NCBI RefSeq assembly: GCF_021018895.1
Contig: NC_079375.1
Span: 21,892,975-21,956,974 of the forward strand
From: Seriola aureovittata
Taxonomy: Eukaryota; Chordata; Actinopteri; Carangiformes; Carangidae
Reading direction: 5' to 3'
Length of the DNA stretch: 64,000 bases
Below, piece by piece: positions 35,321 to 47,840 of this stretch. A model generated the notes under the pieces. It saw only the letters and a list, made by a program, of their open reading frames with translations, ran no database searches and was not told where the DNA came from. Every line of letters starts with the position of its first letter. Position 1 is the stretch's first letter. Made by a program: the position numbers and the translations under genes.

Positions 35321-38261
35321 AATGCGAGATATGTCTGCTTCCTTAAAAGGGGTTCCAAGGAATAACCAAGCAGCCTGCTGACTGTGCAGGAGGCTCCAAC
35401 ATGCACACACAATCCTTCTTTTTTTATTTTTTACTTTGCACGAAATAAGGTGCAATTAGAGACTGATTTCGACTGTTTTAATGCTTTTAGAACACGTATC
35501 ATCAAAAACCTGCAAAAAAGCTTCTCATGTTTCCTTTTCATTCACCCGCCTCTCAACACAGGCCGTGCAGACACTCAAGAAATGAAACCCTGAATAGATG
35601 CACGCTGGAGTAATTTCATCAAGCTTGATTAAAAGCAGCTGAGGCACATATTGAAAGCATTTTGTTATTCTCTTTCTGTAAAAGTCGCTCCTTTGTTTGG
35701 TTCACTGCAGCGTCCAGACCTGACCTGAACATAAAAGCAAGAGGTAGTTGAGGGACTGGTGGAGGAGGAGAGGGGGGGTCCTCTCTCCTTTCTCCTGGGG
35801 AGCAGGAAGAGACACAGCGCCCCCTACTGTCTCTTTGTGTGCAGTTGTTGGAGAGGACTTTGGAAAGAGTTTTTGGGGGGTTCGGTGAGGCACTTCCATG
35901 GAAGGGGGCAGAGGTCTGAGGGATTGAGTGAAGCACTTCCATTGGAGGCAGGGAGGTGTAGGCAAGAAGTGCTCATTTGGCAAAGTGTTGATGGGGGTGG
36001 ATGTTCCAAGGTTGCTGCCGACATTGTATATGTGTGTGGGACTGAAGGGAAAGGCCTGGACTCAGATTTTCCACTGAGATCACAGTTGCAGGGAGAAAAA
36101 GTTGTGCGGAGAAGGGGAGGAAAGGAAAGAAGGGAGAGAGGGAGGGATGAGGAGAGGGGGTACATCTGGTAATGATCTGTGTTTATTAGCAAGCTCTCAT
36201 AGTAAATCTGTTGGATTACTGGCAGCTGTGCAAGTGCGCAAAATTTCGCTGCATGTGCTCGTAGATGTCTCAATACCAGCCTTCATCAGAAATACATTAC
36301 TCCATAAGTTCACGAGGAATTCATTAGCAAAGCATTTGGCAGTGATTTCAATTTTCGCAGTAACAATTTTACTGTGAAAACTATTTTAGCACAAAAGAAA
36401 ACCCGTTGTGCATCTTCTTCTTCTTTTTTTTTTAAGTTGTGAAACTGCCGGGTGGGATTTAGATCACTGAGAGGTCGTTATCGTTCAGCCTGAGGAAACA
36501 AAGACAGGGCATGTCCTAAACAAGCTGAGATAAAACTCCATTACAAGCAGATAAATGCAGCAAGACATACTTCCTAAACCAGAGAGGTTCTGCATAATGT
36601 CCTGGGCACAGCCTGCTGGCAGACAGGACACAGCACGAGTTTCCGCAGAGAGATTAGCAGCATTTCTGAGTCAGACAGAAAGAAGGAATACTGCCGAGTG
36701 CAGCCAGAGTCTCCAGTCTGAAGATCATTACAACTTGTGGTTCATTTTTTTTTTTTGCATCTTGCAACATTTAACACACCACCACATCCATCTTTGAGGT
36801 TCTACTTTCAATGGCAAAGATGTGGGTTTGTTCTAGAGAATGTGATTCACATTATTTTGCACAAGCGACCATGGATGAGATCAAACACAAGCATGAAACA
36901 AGGGGAAAATGAAGGCTGAAAAAAAAAAAACAAAAAAAAAAAACAGCTTCTCTTTTCCAGGGAAAACATTAAAGTCAGCACAGATGGAAGAGATTAATCC
37001 CAATGTTTCTGTTACGATATGACTCAAGACTGCATTTGCCTGAGGTCCTAGTGAACATAAAAGGTCCTGTGAACAGTGGTGGTCCAGATCAAACTGTACT
37101 GTACTGTCGACTGGGCAACAGTGGCACCGTGCAAACTGATATAAAAAGGGAGGAATGCTCTGTCATGGTTTACACTACTTCAGATACTGAAGGGCGCTAG
37201 TCAAAACATGAGCAAATTGCAGCCTAATCAAGAGTCCAAGACATACCAAGTAAAGTTAATGACAGGGAGTGAACCAGCTTAACTTCCTCTTCCCTCATCA
37301 ATCTCCACTATCCTCAAAAGATCTCAAGTTTCTTTTTTCTGTATTTTTGCTCCAGTCTGCAACAAAGAAGAACTGATTGCTTCCTTAAAAAAACTGAACA
37401 AAAAAACAACTGTCATTTAGTGCAAGATGCCTGAGTTAAGGGTTCCTGTTATTACAAAGTCACAAAAGGCCAGACTGTGCCTGATAATGCAGGAGGATCA
37501 AAGGAAAAATGGTTAATGGTCCCCTACTGCCATCTAGTGAAACCTTCTATTGTGACACCAAGTACAACTTCCGATTCTGTCCACACTTTTCCCCCACAAG
37601 GACATATTCTCTATTGCAGTGATTTTCCTAATTAAATAAAGTCAATTAACATGAACAAGGTGTAACAAGGTAATTTAATCTGATATTCACAAACCTTGCA
37701 AATCATAGCGGGGATATAAAAGGCCTAGAGAGGAATAAATTTATGTCATTTCAACCTTGCACTCAATGTATTTGTCTTTCAGCTTATTCAAAGAGAGTCC
37801 AAAAAAAAAAAGAAAAAAAAAAGTTCACTTCTGTTACTTTTGAGGCCTTTCCAAAAATATATTTTCACCAATATTACAGCTTCTGTTGTGAACACACAGC
37901 ATCTCAACCAAATAATATTTAACATCCAAATGCATTCATGCAGAAGAAACTGATGTAAGAAAAAAAAAAGGAATAGCCTGGTGAGGAATGAGGGAGAAGA
38001 GCCATTTCTTTGTGCTGGGTGTCAAAGTCCTTGACAAATGGATGTTATGATTACATTTAATTTACAATGAAGAGCAAATGAAACTTTTCACCCCACTTTT
38101 AGCAGTGACCGTACAGCATCATTCTATATTCCTTCATGTATTGCTTGGTTTAGTTAGTACGTTGTACTTTTAGTAGTAGCCACTCTGTCCAAGGCAGTGT
38201 TTCAGTATATTTGTAAAATGTTGTTAGGCTCTGCTCCGGTCTGCCTTCAGGTCTGTCTGAC
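35321..38261. other. intergenic / 3' flank of the 18-finger gene, nothing recognised
   Basis: I see no exon, RNA gene or full mobile element. A short imperfect direct repeat around 35894-35945 (GGCACTTCCATGGAAGG and AGCACTTCCATTGGAGG) is the only local structure. The part nearest 38261 must hold the 3' UTR of the zinc-finger gene; no canonical AATAAA was pinned down there. Confidence 0.35.
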
Positions 38262-40138
38262 TCAGTTCAAGTTCGAGTGGCTTTTCAGGTGCCTCCTCAG
38301 GTGGTTCAGACAGGTGTAGGTCTTGGGACAGATCTGGCAGTGGTATGGTCTCACTCCTGAGTGGTTCAACATGTGCTGCTTCAGCACACTTCCATCTGAG
38401 AAGGCTTTCCCACACTGAGAGCACACGTACGGCCGCTCTCCAGTATGAACACGCATGTGAACTGTTACCTTGTGTGCCATAGTGAAACCTTTGCCACACA
38501 CCGTGCACTTGAATGGCCTCTCTCCTGTGTGGGTGAGCCTGTGGGTGCGCATTGCGCCCATCTGGGAGAAAGCCTTCCCACAATCTGGGCAGACGTGTGG
38601 CTTCTCGCCCGTGTGGACCCTGGTGTGACTCCTCAGTCCTCCTGCTGTGGAGAAACACTGTGAACAGTGAGTGCACTGGTACGGTCGCTCTCCTGTGTGA
38701 GTGCGCATGTGCTGCTTCAAGTCGTAGCGGTTCCTGAAGCCGCGGCCACAGACAAGACAGCTCTCTGGTCTGTCGTCGTTGTGGCGCAGCTCGTGATTGG
38801 CTAGGCATTTTTCAGATAAGAAACACTTGCCACATTCCTGACACTGATAGGGTTTCTCATGGTCAACTCTCTGATGGTACTTGAGCTCACTGATCCCAGG
38901 GAAAGTCTCATCACAGTATCTGCACCTGAAGCGATGGTTGGGGCTGTAGGGAAGCTGATGTTCACTCATCTGATGGTTTCTGAGCAGGTGGGCCATCTTG
39001 AAGGTCTTTCCGCAATGAGAACACTCGTATTTTGTCAGCAGCTGCACACACTGGTGTCTGACACGTTCATGTAAAGACCTGAACTGACACCCACACTTGG
39101 TGCAAATGTGGGCAGCGTTTTTACACTTTCTCTTCCTGTGGCCGGACAGGTGAGCCTCTGTGCGGAAGGCTTTGCCACACTGAGAGCATTTGTAAGGCTT
39201 CACTGCAGTGTGGAACCTCTGGTGTTCGAGAAATTCAAAGCGATATTTAAAGCTCCTTCCGCACAGCGGACAGTTGTGGGTGACTCGTCCACGAGGGTAG
39301 ACAGCCTTCACAGAGGTCTTCCTGGACGACAGAGACGATGAAGATGTCCGATGAGCTGAGCCACTTTTCCTGTGTTTACCTCCGCTCATCAATTTGGCCG
39401 TCTCCATCTCACCAACCTCTTGATGCCGTTGTTGATGTTTGGTCAGACACTTGGAGGAGATGAAGCTCTTTCCACATTGCTTACAGTGGTATGGCTTATC
39501 ATGATCTACTTGCTGATGATACTTCAGGTCACCAATTCCTGAAAAACCAACGCCACAATGGCTGCATTTGAAAAGGCGGCTTTGAACATGAGTTAGCAGG
39601 TGTTCCTTCAAGCTGCAAGACTTCTGAAAACTCTTTCCACAGTGCCCACAGTCGTAATTACGACCACGTTTTGGGCAGTGGTGTCTGAATTTGTCCAGCG
39701 AGGTTGGAAAACTGTTCCCACATTTAATACACAGATATGCAGCATTTTTGCATTTCCGCAGCCTGTGACCGGCCAACAGAGTGGCTGTTCTGAAAGCCCT
39801 CCCACACTCAGAGCAGTTGTACGGCTGCAGCCCGGTGTGAACTCTCTGGTGTTCGATGAGGACAGAGTGATGCTTGAAGCATTTGTCACACTCGGGGCAT
39901 TTATGCATCCCTGACTGCTGTCTCCTGCGCGGAGACGACGAGATGTCAGTCCTTTTGGGTGATTCGGGAAAGTCAGTTGAGGTGGAAGGGTTTGTAGACA
40001 GTTCTTCGTCAAACATAACAATCTGAGGAACGTCATTATTTTCATCGTCACAAGCACTCGGGTGGGAAGCGATGGCCACTTCCAGCGATGGAGGGAGAGA
40101 CAAAGAGGGAATGAGAAGATCGTCTGACTGAAACGGAG
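38262..40138 (-). CDS. zinc-finger exon of the 18-finger gene
   Basis: One exon of 1877 nt opened by acceptor CCTCACAG. It starts APFQSDDLLIPSLSLPPSLE, an acidic/serine region, then fingers such as HKCPECDKCFKHHSVLIEHQ, YECSHCGKTFKMAHLLRNH and YVCSQCGKAFSDGSVLKQHM, ending YTCLNHLRRHLKSHSNLN and stop. Fingers 2 and 8 end in H-x4-C rather than H-x3-H, and fingers 3 and 9 have an irregular HHC/HQC end, so these two pairs may be structurally altered. Confidence 0.88.
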
Positions 40139-42348
40139 CTGTGAGGAAAACATGAGGAAAAAAATATTCATGTAACAGTCTCTCACTTCTTCAGCTGACA
40201 CACTATTCGTTGACTAGTTTATAGTAAATGTAAACTGTATACATACCAACACTACTCTTTGCCAGTTTCCCGTGGCACTGTTTGCTTTGGAGAAGAAATT
40301 TAAGGTCGTCTCCGTTTGAGACGCACTGCATGTACTCCTCTAGGACAGAAGGGGCAGCACTGATCCAAGAAGCAGTCTACGAAGAGAAATGCAAACAATT
40401 TTGAATTTCAAGTTCAAAGTTTCTTGCATTTTAACTGTTTTGTTATTCTCGTTGTTTAGCAGTCCTTCCTCTACCTGTTTGAAATCTGGTATTGGCAGCA
40501 GCTCCTCAAGCCTTGTGAAGAATTCACAAACTAAAGTCTCCAGTGCTGTGTCGAAGTCAGGGCCATACTCCACAGGAAACACATTCTGTCAGATGAAAGA
40601 AAAGACAGCTTAACACCTTCAGAACTAGATGCTCTCCTTATGCTCAGACAGGGAATATCTACATTACATTTTTCACATTTTTGAATTGTAAAATTGTAAT
40701 GAAAAAAAATGACTTCTAACATTAGAAATGTAGCAAATCATATGTTTTACTACGCCATATAAAATAATAGTTTAATCTTACCTTGAGGAAATGTTCTCTG
40801 CCATCAGTATCCTCAATGAGGCCTTGTACAAGCTTCATGAAGTTTGCCTCTGGTGCTTCAATTACAGGATCATTTGTCTGGAAAACAAGACACCAGTGAG
40901 ATGACCAGGTAAAAATGCCCCTAAAAATTTTCCAGAGCCCAAGGTGATGTCTCCATATTGTTTGTTTTGACTGTCAAAATCTCACTGAAACCAAAACTAC
41001 TGTCACAATAAAGCAGAAAAAAAAATCTGAACTTTGAATAGTTTGAACCTGTTAAATCATTGGTATTTCTGCTTAAAATGTATTCAAACAATTACTCTAA
41101 AACATTTATTACTCACCTCCTCAATGCAAGAAGATCGGATTCTGTTAAGATGGGTCTCAACAGCCTTGAGATCTTCAGGATGTTCAGAACGCAACAGTTC
41201 AAGAGTTGTCTATAGAAAATGTATTTTGTATTTTTAGTATCAGTGTTTCCATGACAATCTTTTCTGGATTATCACCGGATGTTTAAAGTCTTATTAAGAA
41301 AACCTCTTATTAAACACAAAAATATATTTCAAATCACTTACCCTTGCTCTCAGGCCCAGTGAGAGCAGCCTCCCTTCTCTTTTACTCATCAGTTCAGGAA
41401 CTGCATCCGTTACCATGGACACAAACTCCTCCAGTTTCCCATAGTGCTTTATGTTCCGCTGGCGTACCACTTCCCACATCACAGCTGACATCAGTCGTAG
41501 TGGTGGGACCAGGAGAGCCAGTGAGGACAGGGGGACGCTGAATTCTTCAAAGAGACATTAGATTGATTAACCCTAACCCAAACAAACGTAATAGCAATAA
41601 AGGAATAGTGTCACTGGTGTGTAGTCCCGGAGTTTACTTATAATGCATTTTCAGGAGGAAGTGGAATACACATCAGTGCTAATGTCAGACTACAAATGCC
41701 TTTCCTTGTCAATTCAGCATCTCTCTGTACAGGCAGTTCAGCCACGGAAGTCTGCTCACTTTATTCTGGTATCCAACCCATCCCTGTGATGCCTAGCTAC
41801 AGTGTGTAACACAGCAGTATATATTCCGTTATCTGGAGCACCAGGCTTCCCACATTGCACACAGCTAGCTCCAATCCTTTATTTCATGTGCTCGTTGGGC
41901 CAGTCATCATATGCTAAAACAAACACATTCAGTGTTTTACTTTGCATCGCACACTGTGCGAAATGGCCGGTTTACCGATAGGTCGTGGACGTTCCCAATC
42001 AGCTAACTGTTAGCATTACGTTAGTCACTTTACTTCATTTTAACCTGCTGTGTTGCATTTGATAATTTTTTAAAAACCTATTCCACCGCAGAGAAACATT
42101 TTAAGCACAAGATATCGTTCATCATTTGTACAAATTATTGGTTCACGTAACGAGTCTAGCCACAAGGCCACTGGTGTTGCCTGGTTAAACCGGTGTATTA
42201 TTGAGCAAAACAATTCTTGTTCCAGGGATTAGTCGAGGCCTGGTGAGCCTCGGCTAATCCTTCTCTTTAGCTTTTCGGCTAACCGCATAAGAAGCAGGAA
42301 ACACAGTTTTACAAGCTTCATGAGCCAATACTTACCCATGTCGTTCAT
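38262..42348 (-). CDS. TIN2-N-domain/C2H2 zinc-finger protein, 18 fingers, 840 residues
   Basis: Exons: 42336-42348 (MNDM), 41342-41544, 41117-41209, 40782-40877, 40475-40585, 40247-40376, 38262-40138, all in frame. Residues about 20-175 resemble the human TIN2 N-terminal TRFH-like domain: MWEVVRQRNIKHYGKLEEF parallels SWQVVRGRCVEHFPRVLEF, LLSLGLRARTTLELL parallels LCMGLKAKVVVELI, and EYGPDFDTALETLVCEFF followed by LEELLPIP parallels EYGEPFLAAMEKLLFEYL with LEKALPTP. An acidic/serine linker precedes 18 C2H2 fingers in the last exon; fingers 13-18 use TGERPY/TGEKPH-type linkers typical of DNA binding. Fingers 1-6 and 7-12 are copies of one six-finger block, separated by a basic serine-rich linker. 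No KRAB, SCAN or BTB domain is seen. Likely a nuclear DNA-binding regulator; target and partner are unknown. Which official fish gene this is I cannot say. Confidence 0.85.
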
Positions 42349-43278
42349 TTTGGAATTCTTCAATGACGATGGTTTGAAAAACCATTAAACTATCAAATCT
42401 TTCATAGTTTCGGTTAGCGTGCTAGCTAACCGCATACGGGTCTTCAGGCGCCAACTTCTTCCTGAAACACGTTGTTCATTATGGGGAGCATTGGCCCAGT
42501 CAGTGGCGGTTTGTAAGAGGGATGTTTGTTTTGGTGTAGGGGGCAGCCCGAAAAAGCGATCCATAATCTACTGTCAAAATGAGATGCACCGCCTCTCCAG
42601 ACCATCAAAAACATAAATCATAATAGTAACGTTTAAACTTGATAAACTGTATTTATGTATTTACTTGTCATGTCTCATGATTTTTTATGTCCCAGGTTAT
42701 ATAATAGAAAACTGAAAGATAAAAGTTTTGAATAACTTAGGGAGGTAGGAGCTACCTTTAAAAATCACTTCTTTTATTCTACAATATTCTAGGTTTATTT
42801 GAAGTTTATTTATTTCAGATAATTTATTATTTGTCTGTTTGTTTTTGAGGGCACCAAATTAAAATATTGGTATTGTAAAAGGCCACTGCAGGATGATCAG
42901 GAACAAATAGGCTACTTTAGACAAACACTAAACACTGATAGTGGCAAATAACGTTAACTCCAGTAAAGAAATGACAGTTAACTGACAGTAGAAATATGCA
43001 CTAAGGAATACAGAGGGAGAATGTTTTCTTAGAGATCCTTTTAACATATGTTTCAGAAGGTCAGCGAAAGTAGCACACTTATAGAGTTTACAATCACAAC
43101 AGATCTGACAAAGCAGGAAACAAAATCAGCCAGTATAAAGTTGCATTTCTGTAAAATAGTCCTTACAACAGAAGGTGAGTGTGAAACCTATAACACTGTG
43201 CAACAAGTCAGTACCACAGTCAGTACAGACAAGCTGTATGAAGACAATCATTTGAAGCTTTGTGGTAATTAAAAGGGA
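42349..43278. other. spacer between the two zinc-finger genes; promoter of the 18-finger gene expected here
   Basis: The 930 bases upstream of the 18-finger gene hold its promoter by position. I see no TATA box. CpG and GC are slightly raised near 42400-42560. No exon was recognised. Confidence 0.3.
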
Positions 43279-44654
43279 TCAGACAGACTGGCTATGGACT
43301 TCACTGTGAGTTTTTAAGTGTCTCTTCAGGTGATTGAGGCATGTGTAAGTCTTTGCACACATCTGACAAGCGTAGGGCCGAACCCCTGAATGGTTCATGG
43401 TATGTTTTTTCAGTTCGCTACCCCGTGAAAAACCTTTCCCACATTCAGAGCAGACATAAGGACGTTCCCCGGTGTGAACGCGCATATGCAGTGTCACTTT
43501 ACTCGCCATGGTGAATCCTCTCCCACATACAGTGCATTTGTATGGCTTCTCCCCCGTGTGGGTGCGTCTGTGTATCTGCAGCTCGCCAGCTGAAACAAAA
43601 GCCTTGCCGCAGTCTGAGCACAGATATGGTTTCTCCCCAGTGTGAGTTCTAATATGTATGTTCAGATTTCCTGACACAGAGAAACGTTTCCCACAGTACG
43701 TGCACTGAAAAGGCCTCTCACCCGTGTGGCTGCGCATGTGAAGATTCAAGTCATGTTTGTTCTTAAAAGCTTTGCCACAACGCACACAAATCTGTGTCCT
43801 CTTCTGTCTGTGGCGCAGCTCGTGGGCCGTCAAACATGCAGCAGAGCTGAAGAATTTCCCACACTGCATGCACTGATTGGACAGCTCGGGAGGATGGACC
43901 TTCTGATGGGATCTCAGCTCACTCATAGTGGGGTACACTTCCTTGCACTGTCTGCATGTGAAAATACGGTTCTGGGTGTGAGTCAGCTCATGCTTACCCA
44001 GCAAATACAATTTCTTAAAGCTTTTTCCGCACTGAGAACAATCAAACTTTTGGACACTATGAACACACTGGTGTCTAAATTTCTCCTGTATAGATTGAAA
44101 GCTATTTCCACATTTGATGCAAATATAAGCTGCTTTTGTGCACTGTGTTCGTCTGTGTGTGGACAGGTCAGACGTCCTCCTGAAGGCCTTTCCGCACTGA
44201 GAGCACTTGTAAGGGTTTTCTCCTGTGTGCAGTCTTTGATGCTCCAGGAGCTCATAGCGATAAATAAAGCACTTCCCACACTGACTGCACTTGTGTGCAA
44301 CTCTCTGCCGAGGGGGGCCGATCATAGAGCTGGACAACACAGGACTCTCAGTAGATGTAGAGGGAGTTCTGTCATCGCACTCCTCCGCAATGTGAACATC
44401 AGGAACACTGTCGCTGCATTTCCCCCCTGTTGTTTGTTCAGCATCGCTGCTGCTCTGACAGTGTGTCTCGTTCTCATCCGGCCATCTCGTATCCTCTACC
44501 CCCATCTCCCCCTCTTCCTGAGGAGAAACTGCCGCAGACTCTCTTTGGTTTTCAGATGTTTCTGTGATGGATTCCTTGTATTTGGTGTTGGTTGCTCTCA
44601 GTGAAGGGGGGAGAGATAGTGATGAGAAGAGCTGCTGCTCTGAGGGTGACGGAT
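43279..44654 (-). CDS. zinc-finger exon of the 12-finger gene
   Basis: Opened by acceptor TTTTCCAAAAG, completing a GAT codon with exon 6, and beginning DPSPSEQQLFSSLSLPPSLR. This parallels LSLPPSLE of the neighbour. A glutamate/serine-rich linker then leads into 12 fingers, the last six joined by TGERPF/TGEKPY linkers. Confidence 0.88.
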
Positions 44655-46801
44655 CTTTTGGAAAAAAGACATTAAAGAAAGAAAACAATCATATGTTGTC
44701 TATTTAATGGTGTTTAATTAAAATAATGAATTGATTCATGATTATTTCAGCACTGATATACACATGAAAACCTGGCTGGTAGTCCGGGCAGACACACTTA
44801 CCACTGGAATCCATTTTTGCCATTTTCCCATGATGCACCTTGCTTCTGAGCAGTACTTTGAGGTCATCCGCTTTAGTTACACACTGCATGTACTCTTCTA
44901 GCACAGAGGATGTATCACTGATCCACACTGCAGTCTTTATCAAACACACATAACTATTATTTTGATGGACTGGAACCAGGAAATCTGGAAATGCAATTCA
45001 AATACAAATGCAATTTTATTGTAGCAGAAATCATGGTGTGTGTACCTGTTTAAAATTTGGTATAAGCACCAGCTCTTCCAGTCGGGTGAAGAACTCACAA
45101 ACCAGAGTCTCCAGTGCTGTATCGAAGCTGGGGCCATACTCCAAAGGAAACACATTCTGTCAGGTAGAAAATTTCAACCAAATGTCTGGATATGAAGTCT
45201 CATGATACCGCATCATTTGAAAAAAACTAACTGCCCGATTTCATGTTGAAACTAACAACGAGGCAAAAACAGAGTCACACCTCGAGGAAGTGTTCTCTCC
45301 CCTCTGGGTCCTCTAGAAGTCTCTGAACAAGCCCGACAAAGTTCGCTTCAAGAGCTTCATTTTCTGGCTGAAGCTGTCAAGTAAAAATGTGCACATTTAA
45401 AATAAGCATAACAATTCTTAAAACACACCACAGTCAATGTCCATGATTAACAAAGTCACACACCTGTTTTGAGCTGGATGGCAGGAGGCTGTCTAAGTGT
45501 GTTCTCACACATCTGAGATCCTCTGACTGCTCAGAGCATAACATCTGTAACATCATCTGGAAAAGACATGGAGACATTCACAATTAAGAAAACAGAAGAA
45601 TCCGTCCTTGCAGCTGCAAACAGCCCAGTGATCATTATTATTATTGTTATTATTATTATTATTATTAAATACTTTATTTAAACAGGTAGTTTCATTGAGA
45701 TTGAATACATTTTAAACTCAATATCTGCCACTGCTAACTATATATTGATGTACAGTATGGGGCATCATTGTTTCTTACCTTTGCTCTTAAGGCCAGAGTG
45801 AGCAGCCTCATCTGCCTGTTTGTCAAGATGTCAGGGATGGCTTCAGTTACCAAGGACACAAACTCCTCCACTTTCCCATAATGCTTTATGTTCCTCTGAT
45901 GAACCACCTTCCACATCACAGCCAACATCACTCGCAGAGGTGGAGCCAGGAGCTGCAGCGAGGACATGGGGAGGGAGCCCTCTACATGGGGAGAGAGGCA
46001 TCATTAGATCATTAAATGGATCCAGTCACAGAAATCTTTCTGTCACACAAGAAATATTAGGCATCTAGATTAAAATCTACAGTCTCCACATGAGAGAGAA
46101 AGTTGTGCTGAAACAACAAGTTAAGAAAACATGAACTCCCTTCAGTGGACATGGATAACACTGCAATCTGCAAAGACTCAAGTTTCTGTGGCTTGTTATT
46201 GCAAGAGATATGGTGTCAGATGCCAAGGAAAACGTTAAATATCAAAGACTGCATGTATTCGTTATCTTTTATTGTGTTGGGGGGTTGTTCTTGATGTATT
46301 GGTGTAACTGTTTAGTGTTCAATACAGATGACATCTCTTGAAAAAGATTTTAATTTCAGTGTGACTTTAACTTAATTGAAAAAATAGGAAAAGAAGCTGG
46401 ATGAATAAAACTCTTTAGATGTGTATAAGAGTTTTGTTTAGGTTGATTAATTTTCTTTTTAACTGGGTTTGTCTCCTGTTGATATTTTGAGAGGCAGAAG
46501 CCACAGTTCGTTTCATCAGTATCCAACTTGTGTATTAACATTAGTTAAGTTATAACAGACTGGGCTGGACTGGGGCTAGAAATACACAACAAATACAAAG
46601 TGGAAAACTTCATTCTTCTGTTCAATATTTGCTCCAAATGAAATGAATATAAAATAAACAGCCTCTTTGCGTTATATCTAGATTAAAAACCCCAGGAACT
46701 ATTATAACTTTTTCATAAATCGATGCTATGAAGTTAGCGTTAGCATGCTAACATCAAAACAAACCGATGATTATAGCAGCAAAATACTAAACGTTACCCA
46801 T
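43279..46801 (-). CDS. TIN2-N-domain/C2H2 zinc-finger protein, 12 fingers, 670 residues
   Basis: Exons: 46798-46801 (ATG G), 45779-45981, 45464-45556, 45281-45373, 45046-45156, 44802-44934, 43279-44654, in frame and with the same phases as the neighbouring 18-finger gene; exons 2, 3 and 5 have identical lengths (203, 93, 111). The N-terminal domain shows MWKVVHQRNIKHYGKVEEF, LLTLALRAK, EYGPSFDTALETLVCEFF and LEELVLIP, the same TIN2-like signature. Twelve C2H2 fingers follow in the last exon, from HKCSQCGKCFIYRYELLEHQ to YTCLNHLKRHLKTHSEV. Its first six fingers correspond to the block that is doubled in the neighbour. The four-base first coding exon with donor GTAACG is the least certain part; the M-E-G-S start parallels M-N-D-M-E of the paralogue. 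Function unknown; probably nuclear. Confidence 0.83.
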
Positions 46802-46990
46802 TTTATTCCCCTGAAGAGCTGTGATAGAGGAATGGGAACAGATAAGTGTTTCTTAGTTAAAATATCTTCCTCCTGCAGTGAATGGCAGTATTAAAAAAAA
46901 GAAGCTTTTATCCCACTCCTCGCCACTTTCTTCTTGTTGTCAATTGCAGCTGAACGCCACTTCCGGACTCTTCTTCTTCTTCGAATGAAT
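46802..46990 (-). promoter_or_regulatory. upstream region of the 12-finger gene with ETS-like site
   Basis: Immediately upstream of the ATG at 46801. A CACTTCCGG word at 46958-46966, and a second TTCCGG a little further on, fit ETS-family binding sites often found in TATA-less promoters of broadly expressed genes. The role is inferred from position only. Confidence 0.3.
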
Positions 46991-46999
46991 TTCCGGCAG

Positions 47000-47560
47000 G
47001 CTGTACACTGTTACGCGTGATGCCGCCCTCCATAGGAGAGGGGTTTGTTGATTATCATGTTTGTTTGTTTTTTTGTAATGCAGATCAATTGAGATCGATC
47101 TATAAATAAGTAGGAAATTAATTTCAGATGGAAAAACACAGATTTGAAAGAGAAAGTTTGACAGCTGCATTAATGACTGTTGGCTTTCACTTCCGACTTC
47201 GTTACATGAGAATACAACATATTGGGCTGTTTCCAAATTCCCACACTGACAGAGACCATCTGGATGTTTGCCCATGATTTTCAAATTGCTTGCTGGACCA
47301 CAATGCCCCAGCCTCAGCCTAGTTAGAACAACATCATCCCTTCTCCAGAGTCTATCATCTGCCTCGTTCTTGGAACAGATGACTCCAGAGAGAAATCATA
47401 CCTACCCCTCCACGATTCCTTCCACTCTATGTGCCACTGAAGCTCAGTTCTTCCATGTAAATGCTAAAGCATTCATGCAGAACCTTCGGATCAGCAGTTT
47501 CCCTTAACAGAGATTCCCACATAAAAAAGCCTACATTAGTCCATATTCTGGATTATAAAC
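47000..47560 (-). mobile_element. decayed non-LTR retrotransposon C-terminal fragment
   Basis: Minus-strand frames read WHIEWKESWRGRY, then after a frame change RRDDVVLTRLRLGHCGPASN, LKIMGKHPDGLCQCGNLETA and QYVVFSC. This is the RLR-GH...C-x-C-G...E...C zinc-knuckle-like end seen after the reverse transcriptase/RNase H of fish LINEs (I/Nimbus-like). Frame shifts and stops show it is dead. It lies just upstream of the 12-finger gene. Confidence 0.65.
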
Positions 47561-47744
47561 AAGCAGCACAAAATCTCCTGGAGCAGGTCCGGGGAGACGC
47601 TTGATATGGATACGCTCTGAAGGATCTGAAGAGTAACCACGTCCATCCCAAACCCAGTTTTCCCAGAGGATGGCTGCTTCGATCTATCAGTAAAAAAAAT
47701 CTTCATTAACTCTCTCTAAAATTGATTTACATATTTGTAAACAT

Positions 47745-47840
47745 GACCATGTGGAAGAACTGAAGAAGCCTCCTGGATTAGAGGTGAAACATCTTCAAGT
47801 ATCTACAACCAGGTCCAGTCGCCCCCGATTCAACTTTTCT
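47745..47840 (+). repeat. possible retroelement tail fragment
   Basis: GAACTGAAGAAGCCTCCTGG, then GAGGTGAAACATCTTCAAG and CCAGGTCCAGTCG, recall a motif repeated in many fish genomes. It is too short to classify. Confidence 0.35.

Noticed and set aside
35619..36273. Overlapping minus- and plus-strand frames of 90-150 residues upstream of col6a1
   Set aside because: Low-complexity Pro/Ser-rich readings with no family resemblance and no splice context.
46940..47284. 114-residue minus-strand frame with a C-x-C-G...C pattern
   Set aside because: Not a host gene; it is the decayed C-terminus of a LINE, with upstream parts in other frames.
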